Shown: in pieces, positions 1 to 7,620 of the stretch
Position numbering within the stretch: position 1 is the stretch's first letter
How the letters are laid out: each line of letters begins with the position of its first letter
From: Mariniphaga sp040772505
GTDB lineage: Bacteria; Bacteroidota; Bacteroidia; Bacteroidales; Prolixibacteraceae
Reading direction: 5' to 3'
Length of the DNA stretch: 64,000 nucleotides
Assembly (NCBI GenBank): GCA_040772505.1
Contig: JAXGYA010000006.1
Coordinates: 1 to 64,000, forward strand
Program-made: the position numbers and the translations under genes
The notes under the pieces: model-generated
Databases searched by the model: none
Seen by the model: only the letters and a program-made list of their open reading frames with translations
What the model was told of the DNA's origin: nothing

Positions 1-94
1 TTTCGGGCGGCGAAAGGAACTTAAAACTTTACAGCCGCTAAAAACCAGATACGAAGCAAGAAACTAAATGTTGTGCGGTCGGCTTTCCTTTTTG

Positions 95-421
95 TCAGGC
101 GAGTTTAACAAAGTTATCTTCAAGTTTCACGTTAAAATTTATTTCAGCATTGAGTGCCTTAAACACTTTTAAAATAGTGTCAATTGTCGCACTGTTAGCA
201 CTACTTTCAAGTTTTGAGATTTGAGCCTTTTGAACTCCAACAAGTTTTCCAAGTTCTTCTTGAGTTAAATTTCGTTCTTGCCTTGCGGATTTAATCATTT
301 TCCCCAAAACATCCATGCGAAGTTCGTACTCGTATTCGTCACGTTCGGTTGTTCCGACTTTACCAATGTATTTATCTTTCATTTCGGCAAGGGAATAACT
401 TTTTATTTTTTTTGTTGCCAT
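95..421 (-). CDS. HigA-like XRE-family antitoxin
   Basis: This is a small DNA-binding antitoxin that would neutralise a HigB/RelE-type toxin and repress its own operon. The C-terminal two thirds (about residues 38-95) is a Cro/C1 helix-turn-helix, seen in the run LTQEELGKLVGVQKAQISKLE. The N-terminal 37 residues are charged and lie before the helix-turn-helix. The toxin gene normally comes first in this HigBA order. Here only the toxin's 3' end survives, 12 bases upstream (434-602), because an IS begins at 603. The antitoxin is intact but now lacks a functional partner and probably its native promoter. Family assignment is confident; current function is inference. Confidence 0.8.
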   Translation of the reverse strand: MATKKIKSYSLAEMKDKYIGKVGTTERDEYEYELRMDVLGKMIKSARQERNLTQEELGKLVGVQKAQISKLESSANSATIDTILKVFKALNAEINFNVKLEDNFVKLA

Positions 422-433
422 TTTGTTTACTTT

Positions 434-602
434 TTATTTATTGTCGAAATATTCATTTTTAATTTTTACTGCCCGGTCAATTTCCTTTTTTGGCACTTTG
501 TCAACCTTTTTAATAAAACCGTGAGTCGCAAAAACCAAGGTTTCATTGCCGTCTGTTTTGTCCCAAAACGCTAAAAGTCTAATTTGAAGACCAGCGTATT
601 TA
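434..602 (-). pseudogene. 3' remnant of a HigB/RelE-type toxin
   Basis: Reading the minus strand from the IS edge gives an open frame (KYAGLQIRLLAFWDKTDG..., ending EYFDNK) that stops 12 bases before the antitoxin start. The pattern (Arg-Leu-Leu-Ala-Phe-Trp, then His-Gly-Phe-x-Lys-Lys followed by Pro-Lys-Lys-Glu-Ile-x-Arg-Ala) is typical of the C-terminal half of phage-derived Gp49/HigB toxins. The N-terminal half, about 50 residues, is missing. There is no start codon, so this is a remnant. The missing half is not found on the other side of the IS, where a different toxin gene is truncated. Confidence 0.72.
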
Positions 603-619
603 GAGTCTGTCTATAAACT
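603..619 (+). repeat. Left terminal inverted repeat of the IS
   Basis: GAGTCTGTCTATAAACT pairs with the reverse complement of 2214-2230 (GTGTCTGTCCATAAAGT) at 14 of 17 positions. The match extends outward by six further bases (TATTTA), so the true outer edge could be slightly further out. Confidence 0.7.
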
Positions 620-695
620 ATAAATTGCTGATAACTAATGTCCCTCGAGCTTTGGGGTTATTATTTTTCTTAGTAATTTTAAGAAAAAAAGTACG

Positions 696-2027
696 ATGAG
701 GTTATTTGAAGATTTTAAGATAAAGTTTGGGAAGCCCGACTGGTCAAGGAGTCCGGAGTTGGGACTGATAGATACCATACTTGAACAACACCCACACCTT
801 GTTGGGCTTTTGTCCGAAGATTTCACTATCGGCAAGAAGCCAAGTGCATTTGGGCGGAAAGATACCCCAAGTATGGAACAGATAGTCAGGGCTGCAATCT
901 ACAAGGAACTGAAAGGACTTGAATACAGAGAATTGGAATTTCACCAGACAGACTCGAGGATATGTGCGGCATTTTTAAAAATAGACGAACTGCGCCCTTA
1001 CAGCTTCCAGGTGTACCAAAAATACATATCCAGGATTAAAGCGGACAACCTGCAAAAACTGCTTGTCGAACTGAACAAGATAGCGATAAGCGCGGGCATC
1101 GAGGACATCGAAAGGATAAGACAGGACAGCACAGTAGTGGAAACCAACATACACCACCCGACCAATAATTCGATACTCTGGGATTGCATAAAAGAAGCCT
1201 ATCGGCTGCTGGGACATTTGAGCGAAGAAGTGAACGGGCTAAAATACCAGGACTACACGAAGCAGGGGAAGAAGACCTATTTCAAAATAAACAACACCAA
1301 AGGGGACAAGCGCAAAGACTTGTTCAGCAACCAGTTGGTATTGTTCTTGAAAACAATCAACCAGGTTTCCAACGTGATAAAAAAAAAGCCGTCCTTCGGC
1401 ATTAAAGCAACGATATTGGCAACCCAGTTAGAGGAGCATATCGAGGTGATGCAGCTGGTATACGATATGGCTTACCTCAAAGAGATAAAAGGGGAAAAGG
1501 TGCCCAACGAAGAGAAAATATATTCCATCTATGAGCGGCACACCGACATAATAGTGAAAGGTTCCAGGGACATAAAGTTTGGGCACAAAGTCGATTTCAG
1601 CAGCGGAAAAAGCAACCTGGTCTTAAATTGCCAGGTTTTGAGGGGCAACCCTTCCGACAGCAAATTGTTTGCCCCGGCCATTGATGCGGTGATTGAAAAT
1701 TATGGCAAAGTACCGCGCGATTGCACCACCGACGGAGGATATGCTTCTTTGGCAAACCAGTCCTATGCCAAAGGAAAAGGGATAATCAACATCGTGTTCA
1801 ATAAGATTGTCGGCAGCCTTGCGAACATCGCCACCAGCAAGAACATGGAGACAAGGCTGAAAAAATGGCGCAGTGGCATGGAGGCTGTAATTTCCAACAT
1901 CAAGCGCGGCTTCAACCTGGACCGCTGTACGTGGAAAGGTTTTGAACACTTCGAGGCCAAAGTCTTATGGAGCGTCATTGCCTATAATATCAGGGTGATG
2001 ACGGGCCATGTGGTGAAGTTGCTGTAG
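696..2027 (+). CDS. IS transposase (ISNCY/IS1182-like, DDE)
   Basis: A 443-residue transposase that would cut and rejoin the IS ends. The N-terminal 130 residues resemble the DUF772-type recognition domain. RQDSTVVETNIHHPT near residue 147 carries the first catalytic Asp and is the hallmark I associate with ISNCY-type enzymes. TTDGGYAS near residue 345 supplies the second Asp, and the third acid probably lies in the C-terminal EAVISNIKRGFN segment. The frame is full length with no disruption. The start at 696 follows a short AT-rich leader just inside the left repeat. The protein looks intact, so the copy may still be active. The exact family name is less certain than the IS call. Confidence 0.8.
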   Translation: MRLFEDFKIKFGKPDWSRSPELGLIDTILEQHPHLVGLLSEDFTIGKKPSAFGRKDTPSMEQIVRAAIYKELKGLEYRELEFHQTDSRICAAFLKIDELRPYSFQVYQKYISRIKADNLQKLLVELNKIAISAGIEDIERIRQDSTVVETNIHHPTNNSILWDCIKEAYRLLGHLSEEVNGLKYQDYTKQGKKTYFKINNTKGDKRKDLFSNQLVLFLKTINQVSNVIKKKPSFGIKATILATQLEEHIEVMQLVYDMAYLKEIKGEKVPNEEKIYSIYERHTDIIVKGSRDIKFGHKVDFSSGKSNLVLNCQVLRGNPSDSKLFAPAIDAVIENYGKVPRDCTTDGGYASLANQSYAKGKGIINIVFNKIVGSLANIATSKNMETRLKKWRSGMEAVISNIKRGFNLDRCTWKGFEHFEAKVLWSVIAYNIRVMTGHVVKLL

Positions 2028-2213
2028 AGGGTTTAACCGGCAAAAAATAGGAACCAGGGGAAAATTATGCCCAAAAATCAAGAAATGGGGCAGAAAAAGA
2101 AGGAAAAGCGGAAAAATAATAAAATGCAACGTAATGATGAATAATTTTACAACTGATTATGAACAAAAGCCCATAAAAAATAATCGAAGAGAAAAATAAT
2201 GAAAAAATTACCG

Positions 2214-2230
2214 ACTTTATGGACAGACAC
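2214..2230 (-). repeat. Right terminal inverted repeat of the IS
   Basis: Read on the minus strand this is GTGTCTGTCCATAAAGT, matching the left end at 14 of 17 positions. The truncated PIN gene reads straight into it and acquires a short nonsense tail ending at 2147. Confidence 0.7.
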
Positions 2231-2551
2231 TAAATAGTCGGCATTACTGTCAATCGCCAGATTTAATAAAAAGTTGTCTTTTATGTCTCGGCATTGTTTG
2301 ATATCCGAAGTTACACTATAAAGAATACTAAATTTGTCGATAAAATTGATTAGGTTTTTTATGTCATTTATCGAGAAGTATTTTTGGAATTTGGGTCTAT
2401 CAGCTACACTTATAAATTCAGCGAATAATTCTTCAGAAAAAATCAGTTTTACTTTTCCTTTTTCTATGTAGTTATCCAGGAAACTGAAGTCTTTTGAAAT
2501 TAGGAAACTAATCCAAATATTTGTGTCTAGAATTACTTTCTTACTTTTCAT
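2231..2551 (-). pseudogene. PIN-domain toxin truncated by the IS
   Basis: The product belongs to the PIN/VapC-type RNase toxins. Starting at 2551 (MKSKKVILDTNIW), it shows the first catalytic Asp in LDTN, a conserved Glu in FSEELFAEF, and acidic residues in RDIKDN and DSNADY. Native sequence ends at NADYL where the IS terminal repeat begins. The following Gly-Asp-x-Asp segment, which normally supplies the last metal-binding acids, is lost. An 84-base reading tail into the IS (to 2147) replaces it. About 107 native residues remain of roughly 140 expected. It overlaps the upstream antitoxin by about 11 bases, the usual coupled arrangement. Confidence 0.72.
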
Positions 2552-2756
2552 ATCGAGCTTTTCTAACCGATTCAACTTCTTTTGTAATTTCTTCTAAAGA
2601 AGGTGCTTGGTCGGAATGCTTTCTTAGTTTCGTCAATAATTCTGTAAACTCAGATTTTACTTTTTCTTTCTTAATCCTAATTAAATCCATGTCTGCAAGA
2701 TTTTTAATAATATTTTTTGCTTTAGGATTTACTATTTCAATTCTTATGGATTCCAT
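2541..2756 (-). CDS. Putative antitoxin of the PIN toxin
   Basis: A 71-residue charged protein encoded directly upstream of, and overlapping, the PIN toxin gene. It begins MESIRIEIVNPKAKNI and continues as predicted helix with many Lys and Glu residues. This fits the small antitoxins paired with COG1569-type PIN toxins, in which a short beta strand (RIEIVNPKAK) is followed by helices that bind the toxin. I recognise the layout rather than a named family. Its partner has lost its C-terminus, so it may now be unnecessary. Position and overlap support the call. Confidence 0.6.
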   Translation of the reverse strand: MESIRIEIVNPKAKNIIKNLADMDLIRIKKEKVKSEFTELLTKLRKHSDQAPSLEEITKEVESVRKARYEK

Positions 2757-2835
2757 ATCAGTTTATTTTAAGTAAATATATGAAAATCTGATTAGTTAAA
2801 GAAGTCTTTGTCAAATGTGTTTTTTTTGTTTCATG

Positions 2836-2975
2836 CGCTATAACGTTTTGGGGCTTTGCGTTCAGGCGTTTTTGAAACGCAAAACTCTCAACCTACCACC
2901 AAAGATATAAATAAATACGAACTTACAAAATACCCACCGTCGCCCCGCCTGACGCAAAACCCTTGTTAGTGGTTG
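2836..2975. repeat. attC-like imperfect inverted repeat
   Basis: Two arms about 140 bases apart end to end mirror each other. The left arm holds TAAC (2841-2844) followed by TTTGCGTTCAGGCG (2855-2868). The right arm holds CGCCTGACGCAAAACCC (2946-2962) followed by GTTAG (2965-2969). The arms pair with one unpaired T, and AAC/GTT occupy the outer positions as in integron attC sites. The sequences only partly fit the RYYYAAC/GTTRRRY consensus. It lies between a toxin-antitoxin module and a recombinase fragment. It could be a diverged attC, a terminator or another small palindromic repeat. Confidence 0.4.
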
Positions 2976-2993
2976 GTACTGCCACACAGATAA

Positions 2994-3317
2994 AACGCAG
3001 CTACGTATCCGCATACAATTTACTTTAAAAAGTACAAACCGAATGATTTTTTATTTAAAGGTCAGACAGGTGGTATTTACTCTGCAAAATCTGTACAAAT
3101 GGTTGTAAAGAAAGCGGCATCAAAAGCAGGAATAAAGAAACAGGTAACACCCCATACATTGAGACACAGTTTTGCCACCCATTTGCTGGAATCGGGAACC
3201 GATGTTCGATTCATTCAGGAGCTGCTGGGTCATAACTCCATAAAAACAACCGAAATATACACCCATATCACCAATATATCAAAATCAAAAATAAAAAGTC
3301 CTCTCGATTCGTTATAG
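2994..3317 (+). pseudogene. C-terminal fragment of a tyrosine recombinase
   Basis: The frame is open from just after a stop at 2991 and encodes the C-terminal half of an XerC/XerD or phage-type integrase. The segment YKPNDFLFKGQ, then TPHTLRHSFATHLLESGTD with the catalytic His-x-x-Arg, GHNS with the second catalytic His, and IYTH with the nucleophile Tyr are all present. The core-binding N-terminal domain and the first catalytic Arg box are absent. The first internal Met is at 3099, but homology begins upstream of it, so this is a broken gene, not a small ORF. It directly follows the attC-like repeat, which hints at a former cassette or mobile-element boundary. Confidence 0.75.
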
Positions 3318-3573
3318 TATTTTATGTGGAACGTCTCTCCAGGAAAACTATCTACCTGTTTTTTTGCAAATGCTGCCTGTTTAGCTAAAACGGGCAAAAG
3401 AATTGTCAAAGAAGAATTGTCAAAGATTTTAAACTTATTCAACTATTCAACAACTTTTGATTTTCAAAAAAACCATTCCTCTCTTTTTCCCATTCAGATT
3501 TCAAAAAACAGCCCTCACCATCACCGGAAAATGATCCGATGGGAAATGTCCGTAAAAGACAAGCACTGAAAAC
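3318..3573. other. Intergenic stretch without a supported gene
   Basis: An AT-rich stretch between the recombinase fragment and the RelE/ParE module. I see no convincing coding frame. A 14-base tandem duplication (AGAATTGTCAAAGA repeated) lies near 3400-3428. A short open frame exists but its composition does not look like protein. Confidence 0.4.
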
Positions 3574-3603
3574 AAGGGGCGCATTAAATCCCCTTATGCT
3601 TTC
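3574..3603 (-). terminator. Possible terminator after the RelE/ParE module
   Basis: AAGGGG (3574-3579) pairs with CCCCTT (3590-3595). On the minus strand the hairpin is followed by GTTTTC, moderately T-rich. It lies about 50 bases beyond the toxin stop. The stem is only six pairs, so support is weak. Confidence 0.35.
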
Positions 3604-3644
3604 CCGCTGTGCTGCAAGGGTTAAGCCTAAATTGTTGTAAAACG

Positions 3645-3959
3645 TTATTTTTTGTTCGTTAGAACCTGTAATAATTTTTTCGGGTCTTGTCTATTGTCCC
3701 AAAAAGCAGTAATTAATATTTCCTCTTCCGATATCTTGTAATAAATACTAAAATTTCCAAGTGATGCTACTCGAATATCTTTAAAATCGGTTTTTTTATA
3801 AATGAATGGCGTATCTGCTATTTGTTTCGTTCGTTCCGCTACAATTTTAATCAGTTTCTTTGAGTAACTCGCTGATTTACTACGCTTAACCCAATATTCT
3901 AATATTCCAACGTACTGAATATCTGCTGTTCGTGTCCATTTTACATTTCGTTTAGCCAT
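3645..3959 (-). CDS. RelE/ParE-family toxin
   Basis: A 104-residue member of the RelE/ParE superfamily, small basic proteins that cleave ribosome-bound mRNA (RelE) or poison gyrase (ParE). The order is two N-terminal helices (ADIQYVGILEYWVKRS), then the beta sheet containing IRVASLGNFSIYYKISEEEILITAFWDNRQDP. The ending FWDNRQDP is characteristic of this fold. The start overlaps the antitoxin stop by 19 bases, indicating translational coupling. RelE and ParE cannot be told apart from sequence alone, although FWDNRQDP is more typical of the ParE-like branch. Confidence 0.78.
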   Translation of the reverse strand: MAKRNVKWTRTADIQYVGILEYWVKRSKSASYSKKLIKIVAERTKQIADTPFIYKKTDFKDIRVASLGNFSIYYKISEEEILITAFWDNRQDPKKLLQVLTNKK

Positions 3960-4183
3960 TCGAGGTTTCGTTTGTCCATTCTTTCTTGAGAAATCAACTG
4001 CCCATTTTTGATATCCTCTTCACTCATTTTCAACATTATTTTCTGCTCTTTAGTCAATTCGACTATTTCAGACTCCGAAGAGCTTGATGTAATTAGTTTG
4101 TCAAGAGCTACTAAAAAATCTTTATTTTTAATGGACATAATTTTGTCTATCAATACGTTCCGTATATTATCTACTGTTGCCAT
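3941..4183 (-). CDS. Antitoxin of the RelE/ParE pair
   Basis: An 80-residue acidic antitoxin translated from MATVDNIRNVLIDKI at 4183. A longer frame opens at 4270, but its first 29 residues have no antitoxin-like character, so 4183 is preferred. The N-terminus is helical. The C-terminus (EEDIKNGQLISQERMDKRNLEWLNEM) matches the toxin-binding tail of many antitoxins paired with ParE-like toxins. It overlaps the downstream toxin by 19 bases. The DNA-binding fold is not obvious. Confidence 0.68.
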   Translation of the reverse strand: MATVDNIRNVLIDKIMSIKNKDFLVALDKLITSSSSESEIVELTKEQKIMLKMSEEDIKNGQLISQERMDKRNLEWLNEM

Positions 4184-4394
4184 TTCGTTTAAAATTTGTT
4201 CTAAATATCCGAAAATATACTGGTTTTTCCTAATGTTGTACAACGTTATTTGAATACCAAAATTATACAATATTTCTTCATAAAGGAAATCACGTCAACC
4301 CTTCTTATTTCATATTTCCGCATCACCGAACAGATTTTTAATATTTTTAAGGCTTTTACTTACATGAGGATCTGTTTCAGTTGTTTTCGATGAA

Positions 4395-5300
4395 CTACTT
4401 TGCTAATCTTAATCCTAATTTTATACCATAATCATAGGCTTCTTTATATTCCATAAAACTGAGTCTCTCTCTTAGGTCCTCATATTCAAAGGCTTTATGA
4501 GAAGGATAGTATTGATTCATCAGATTTACCAAAACATTTGGAGATAATTTCTTTTTTATAAATTCCAAAACCCCTTTAGTGTCTTCTAATCCACCGGGCA
4601 GCATTAAATGTCTGATCAATAAGCCTCTATAGGCTATATTCCCGGAATCTACTTTAAGGGCGCCTACTTGTCTGTCCATCTCTTCTAAAGCTTCTTTCGC
4701 TCTTTTTGAGTAATCCGGAACTTTAGAATACCTTTTTCCGTATTCGGTAGAAGAATATTTGAAATCCGGCATATAAATATCTATTACTCCTTCTAAAAGT
4801 CTCAGAGTCTCCAGACTCTCGTAACCTCCGGAATTATACACAATGGGAAGCTTTAATCCATTCTGAGCAGCCAGGTAAATAGCTTCCAGTATATTAGGTA
4901 CAAAATGAGTAGGAGTGACTAAGTTTATATTATGACATCCATAATCGTTTTGTAACGCCAGCATCATTTGAGCCAATCTTTCATTGGAAACTATATCCCC
5001 TTCACCATGTACACTTAGTTTATAGTTTTGACAATAGACACAGCTCAAATTACAATATCCAAAAAACAGTGTCCCGGAACCTCTTTGCCCCACAAGAACA
5101 CTCTCTTCACCTAAATGAGGGCCATAGCTTGATACTATAGCCTTGTGATTTGCTTTACATATACCAACTTCTTCAATCCGATTTACTCCACATTTATGAG
5201 GGCATAGATTACAATTAGTAATATGTTTTTTTGCTTCTTCTACTTTTTTTAATAGATCTCCTTTTTCTAATGCCATTAGATAATTAGGCTCTTTAGACAT
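4395..5300 (-). CDS. Radical SAM protein of the COG1313 type
   Basis: A 301-residue iron-sulfur enzyme related to pyruvate formate-lyase activating enzymes. The N-terminus carries an extra cysteine cluster (CNLCPHKCG, then GICKA). The radical SAM motif CNLSCVYCQ follows near residue 87, then HNINLVTPTHFVPNI and the MPDFKY segment typical of COG1313. The reaction is unknown: members are annotated only as PflA-like. The frame is intact. Unusually for this window the start is preceded by a perfect Shine-Dalgarno, and the gene is AT-rich with many AGA and ATA codons. It sits between a toxin-antitoxin module and core genes, so acquisition from a Firmicutes-like donor is a reasonable inference. Confidence 0.82.
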   Translation of the reverse strand: MSKEPNYLMALEKGDLLKKVEEAKKHITNCNLCPHKCGVNRIEEVGICKANHKAIVSSYGPHLGEESVLVGQRGSGTLFFGYCNLSCVYCQNYKLSVHGEGDIVSNERLAQMMLALQNDYGCHNINLVTPTHFVPNILEAIYLAAQNGLKLPIVYNSGGYESLETLRLLEGVIDIYMPDFKYSSTEYGKRYSKVPDYSKRAKEALEEMDRQVGALKVDSGNIAYRGLLIRHLMLPGGLEDTKGVLEFIKKKLSPNVLVNLMNQYYPSHKAFEYEDLRERLSFMEYKEAYDYGIKLGLRLAK

Positions 5301-5303
5301 TCT

Positions 5304-5311
5304 CTCCTCCT
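5304..5311 (-). promoter_or_regulatory. Strong Shine-Dalgarno before the radical SAM gene
   Basis: On the minus strand AGGAGGAG precedes the ATG with a gap of about 5 bases from the GGAGG core. It fixes the start at 5300. Such a site is exceptional here, because the other genes lack recognisable ribosome-binding sequences. Confidence 0.75.
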
Positions 5312-5390
5312 TTTTTTTTAAAGTTCATACTCTCCGGTTTCTGTTCCTTCTTCAAGAATTATTCTCTTATTAGTGGTTGTATCGTAATAG

Positions 5391-5488
5391 TATTTTATCC
5401 ATCGTTTTTGCAATATACAACAATACTCTGGGATTTTATAGTCATAGCAAATCCAAATTTATTCTAAATAAAAATGATGGATAAAATA
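5391..5488. repeat. 13-bp perfect inverted repeat, 72 bp apart
   Basis: TATTTTATCCATC at 5391-5403 is the exact reverse complement of GATGGATAAAATA at 5476-5488. It lies between the apparently imported radical SAM gene and the B12-type radical SAM gene. It could mark an end of a lost element. There is no open frame inside. Confidence 0.45.
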
Positions 5489-5565
5489 TTGTTGGACGAT
5501 GCCGCTGGTTCAGAAGTGGGGGTGTGTTGATTTTGTTTTATGTGCCCTATGTTTTACATTATATA

Positions 5566-7245
5566 TTATTTCAGATCCATTTTATCCATTTGATACTCCA
5601 ACTGCTTTCTTTCATTTTCCAGGTAAACAGTCAGTAAATATTTTCCATTTTCCAGACGGTCAATTGCGGTCTGTTTTTCAATGACTCTTCCGGTTAGTCC
5701 GTTTTCCTGCAAAAACTCCTCATTTTGAGCAATGGCGTGGAGCAGCTTTCGGCGCGATTTTTTATCAATTCTGTCCGTCCAATATCCCGTTGGGCGAATT
5801 GTAAAATTTGAGTAATAATCGTCGCGAAGTGTAGCAGACGCATCAATGTTTTTTGATTGCAGAAACTGATTCAGGTAACGAAACAGGTCTTCAAGCTGAT
5901 AGGCAGAATGGGGTAGCTTTCTGGTATTGTAGAACTGCCCTATTTCATCGAAAAGCTCAAAATATCGCTCTTTATATTCACCGGAAACCAACCTGTTCAT
6001 TGTGCGTGTAAACCGTCCGCTGTTCCAGAATTTTTCCAGTGCGCGCTCGGCATCGCGAATCCGGTCAAGCTCCAGCTTTGAAATATTGTTATTGCTGATT
6101 ACCTCGTAAGGCGGTTTTTCATCATAAACATAACCAAACGCCGATGCCCTTTTCCTCAGCGCCGTGCCACGAAGAAGCTTCAGAAAGCCCAGCTGAACCT
6201 CTTTTGCGCCAAGCCCGAAAACATCGTTAAACGATTTCACAAAACGCTCGTAATTTTCATGCGGCAATCCGGCGATCAAATCGAGATGCAAATCAATTTT
6301 ACCGCCATCCATCAGCCGGCGGATATTGTGTGCCAATAGCGGGAAATCCTGTTTACGCATTACCGAAATGTTGGTTGGTTCGTGTGTGGATTGAACGCCG
6401 ATTTCAAACCGGAAATAATTTTCCGGAACATTGTCATTGAGGAAATCAATCATCGCCTCATTCAGTAAATCTGCATAAATTTCAAATTGAAAGCTCAGAT
6501 TGGGACGGTAATTTTTAAGCAGAAAATTGAAAACAAAAGCAGTGTGCCGTTTATTCAGATTAAAGGTTCTGTCTAAAAACTTAACCTGCCTGACATCGCT
6601 TTCAATGATATACTTCAGGTTTTCGGCAATGTATTCCTGCGGAAAATAGCGAACTCCCTTTTCCAGAGAGGATAAACAATACTGGCACCGGTAGGGGCAA
6701 CCCCGGGAAGTTTCAAAATAGATCAGGCGGTTTTTCACCTCTTTTCGGTCTTCCTCCAGCTGATAGGGCGAAGGGTAGGAGAGAAGCTTTTCAATGTCAG
6801 CCTTAACCGTAATTTTGCTGATTTTTGTTTTCGAGGAAACACCGGCAATTTCAACTTCCTTTTCATTTTTCAAGGCATCCAGAAGCTCACCCAAAACAAA
6901 TTCTCCTTCGCCACTGACCACATAATCAATTTCCCAGTTTTTTAGAAAATAACCGGGTTCGTAACTTACCTCTGGACCTCCGGCAATGATAATGATTTTG
7001 GGATTCTGCTTTTTCAGCAGTAAAGACAAAAGTCGGCTCTTTTCCGCATTCCATATCGAAACGCTGATTCCCACAACATCGCAGCCGGTTTCAATGATTT
7101 CACCGGAAATGGTTTTCACATCCTCTCTCAGGGTGTATTCCCTGAAAGAGATATCAAAACGCCCCTTGTTGACCACATACAGCCAGCGAAGCCCCAGCGA
7201 AGTGTGGATATATTTTGCATTAATTGTGGTGAGAATGGTTTTCAT
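5566..7245 (-). CDS. B12-binding radical SAM protein with DUF4080
   Basis: A 559-residue protein with three parts. The N-terminal cobalamin-binding-like domain spans about residues 1-130 (CDVVGISVSIWNAEK, IIIIAGGPEVSYEP). A radical SAM barrel begins with RGCPYRCQYC near residue 182, and a C-terminal DUF4080 region follows. The Asp-x-His-x-x-Gly B12 motif is not obvious in the N-terminal domain, so cobalamin binding is uncertain. Proteins of this type are widespread in Bacteroidota and Firmicutes; their substrate is unknown to me. The start at 7245 gives a normal N-terminus (MKTILTTINAKYIHTSLG). It is monocistronic, ending near an AT-rich gap and beginning beside a REP-like repeat region. Confidence 0.83.
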   Translation of the reverse strand: MKTILTTINAKYIHTSLGLRWLYVVNKGRFDISFREYTLREDVKTISGEIIETGCDVVGISVSIWNAEKSRLLSLLLKKQNPKIIIIAGGPEVSYEPGYFLKNWEIDYVVSGEGEFVLGELLDALKNEKEVEIAGVSSKTKISKITVKADIEKLLSYPSPYQLEEDRKEVKNRLIYFETSRGCPYRCQYCLSSLEKGVRYFPQEYIAENLKYIIESDVRQVKFLDRTFNLNKRHTAFVFNFLLKNYRPNLSFQFEIYADLLNEAMIDFLNDNVPENYFRFEIGVQSTHEPTNISVMRKQDFPLLAHNIRRLMDGGKIDLHLDLIAGLPHENYERFVKSFNDVFGLGAKEVQLGFLKLLRGTALRKRASAFGYVYDEKPPYEVISNNNISKLELDRIRDAERALEKFWNSGRFTRTMNRLVSGEYKERYFELFDEIGQFYNTRKLPHSAYQLEDLFRYLNQFLQSKNIDASATLRDDYYSNFTIRPTGYWTDRIDKKSRRKLLHAIAQNEEFLQENGLTGRVIEKQTAIDRLENGKYLLTVYLENERKQLEYQMDKMDLK

Positions 7246-7269
7246 TCCTGATTAAATGATCTTGATTAA

Positions 7270-7366
7270 GTATATGTTTTTGTGCCGCCCTGCGGGCGGG
7301 TGTTTTACTTATCTCTTTGGCCGCAAGATAAATCTTACGGTTAATCACATGTTGTCCTACGGACAA
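7270..7366. repeat. 97-bp repeat, copy 1, flanking the REP transposase
   Basis: This block matches 8075-8171 in the same orientation at 91 of 97 positions. It contains two small perfect hairpins: CCGCCC-TGC-GGGCGG (7285-7299) and TTGTCC-TAC-GGACAA (7352-7366). The two copies bracket the Y1 transposase and its right-hand hairpins, forming an element of about 0.9 kb. Confidence 0.8.
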
Positions 7367-7530
7367 TGACTTTACAAAATTGCAATTTTTAAAGGTATTC
7401 AATTTAGTTGGTTTCAGCATTTTTAAAATTCTAAAGGCGACATTACTAAATCTAAAACCAAAGTGTTGAATTGGTCCATGAATCATACGCTTTGACCAAG
7501 CAAAGACCGGGATGATTGAAAATCAGTGCC

Positions 7531-7614
7531 TTGTCCGTAGGACAATATGTGATTAACCGCAGGCTTCAGCCTGTGGTTATGGTGCAGTTACACAATCAGC
7601 TGCCCGTAGGGCAG
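7531..7614. repeat. REP-like hairpin cluster 3' of the Y1 transposase
   Basis: Three hairpins in a row: TTGTCC-GTA-GGACAA (7531-7545), CCGCAGGC-TTCA-GCCTGTGG (7557-7576) and CTGCCC-GTA-GGGCAG (7600-7614). The stretch 7531-7560 is an inverted copy of the end of the 97-bp repeats (GTGATTAACCG side). It ends seven bases before the transposase stop. Confidence 0.7.
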
Positions 7615-7620
7615 CACTAT

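Larger units (their letters stand above)
603..2230 (+). mobile_element. ISNCY/IS1182-like insertion sequence
   Basis: The element is about 1.63 kb, bounded by 17-bp imperfect inverted repeats at 603-619 and 2214-2230 (14 of 17 positions match), and encodes one DDE transposase. About 185 bp of apparently non-coding sequence separates the transposase stop from the right end. Outside the repeats the flanks read TATTTA on the left and TAAATA on the right; these mirror each other rather than forming a direct target duplication. The flanking genes differ (HigB-like on the left, PIN on the right), so the element does not sit in one interrupted gene but joins two truncated ones. Confidence 0.75.

Noticed and set aside
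278..574. Plus-strand open frame opposite the HigA/HigB-like genes
   Set aside because: Phe-rich translation that is the antisense shadow of the antitoxin and toxin remnant; no domain and no start signal.
3324..3569. 81-codon frame after the recombinase fragment
   Set aside because: Composition is low-complexity, no recognisable motif, no promoter or ribosome-binding site; treated as non-coding.
7220..7486. 88-codon minus frame upstream of the B12 radical SAM gene
   Set aside because: It mainly translates the 97-bp REP repeat (SVGQHVINR...), so it is an artefact of repeat DNA.
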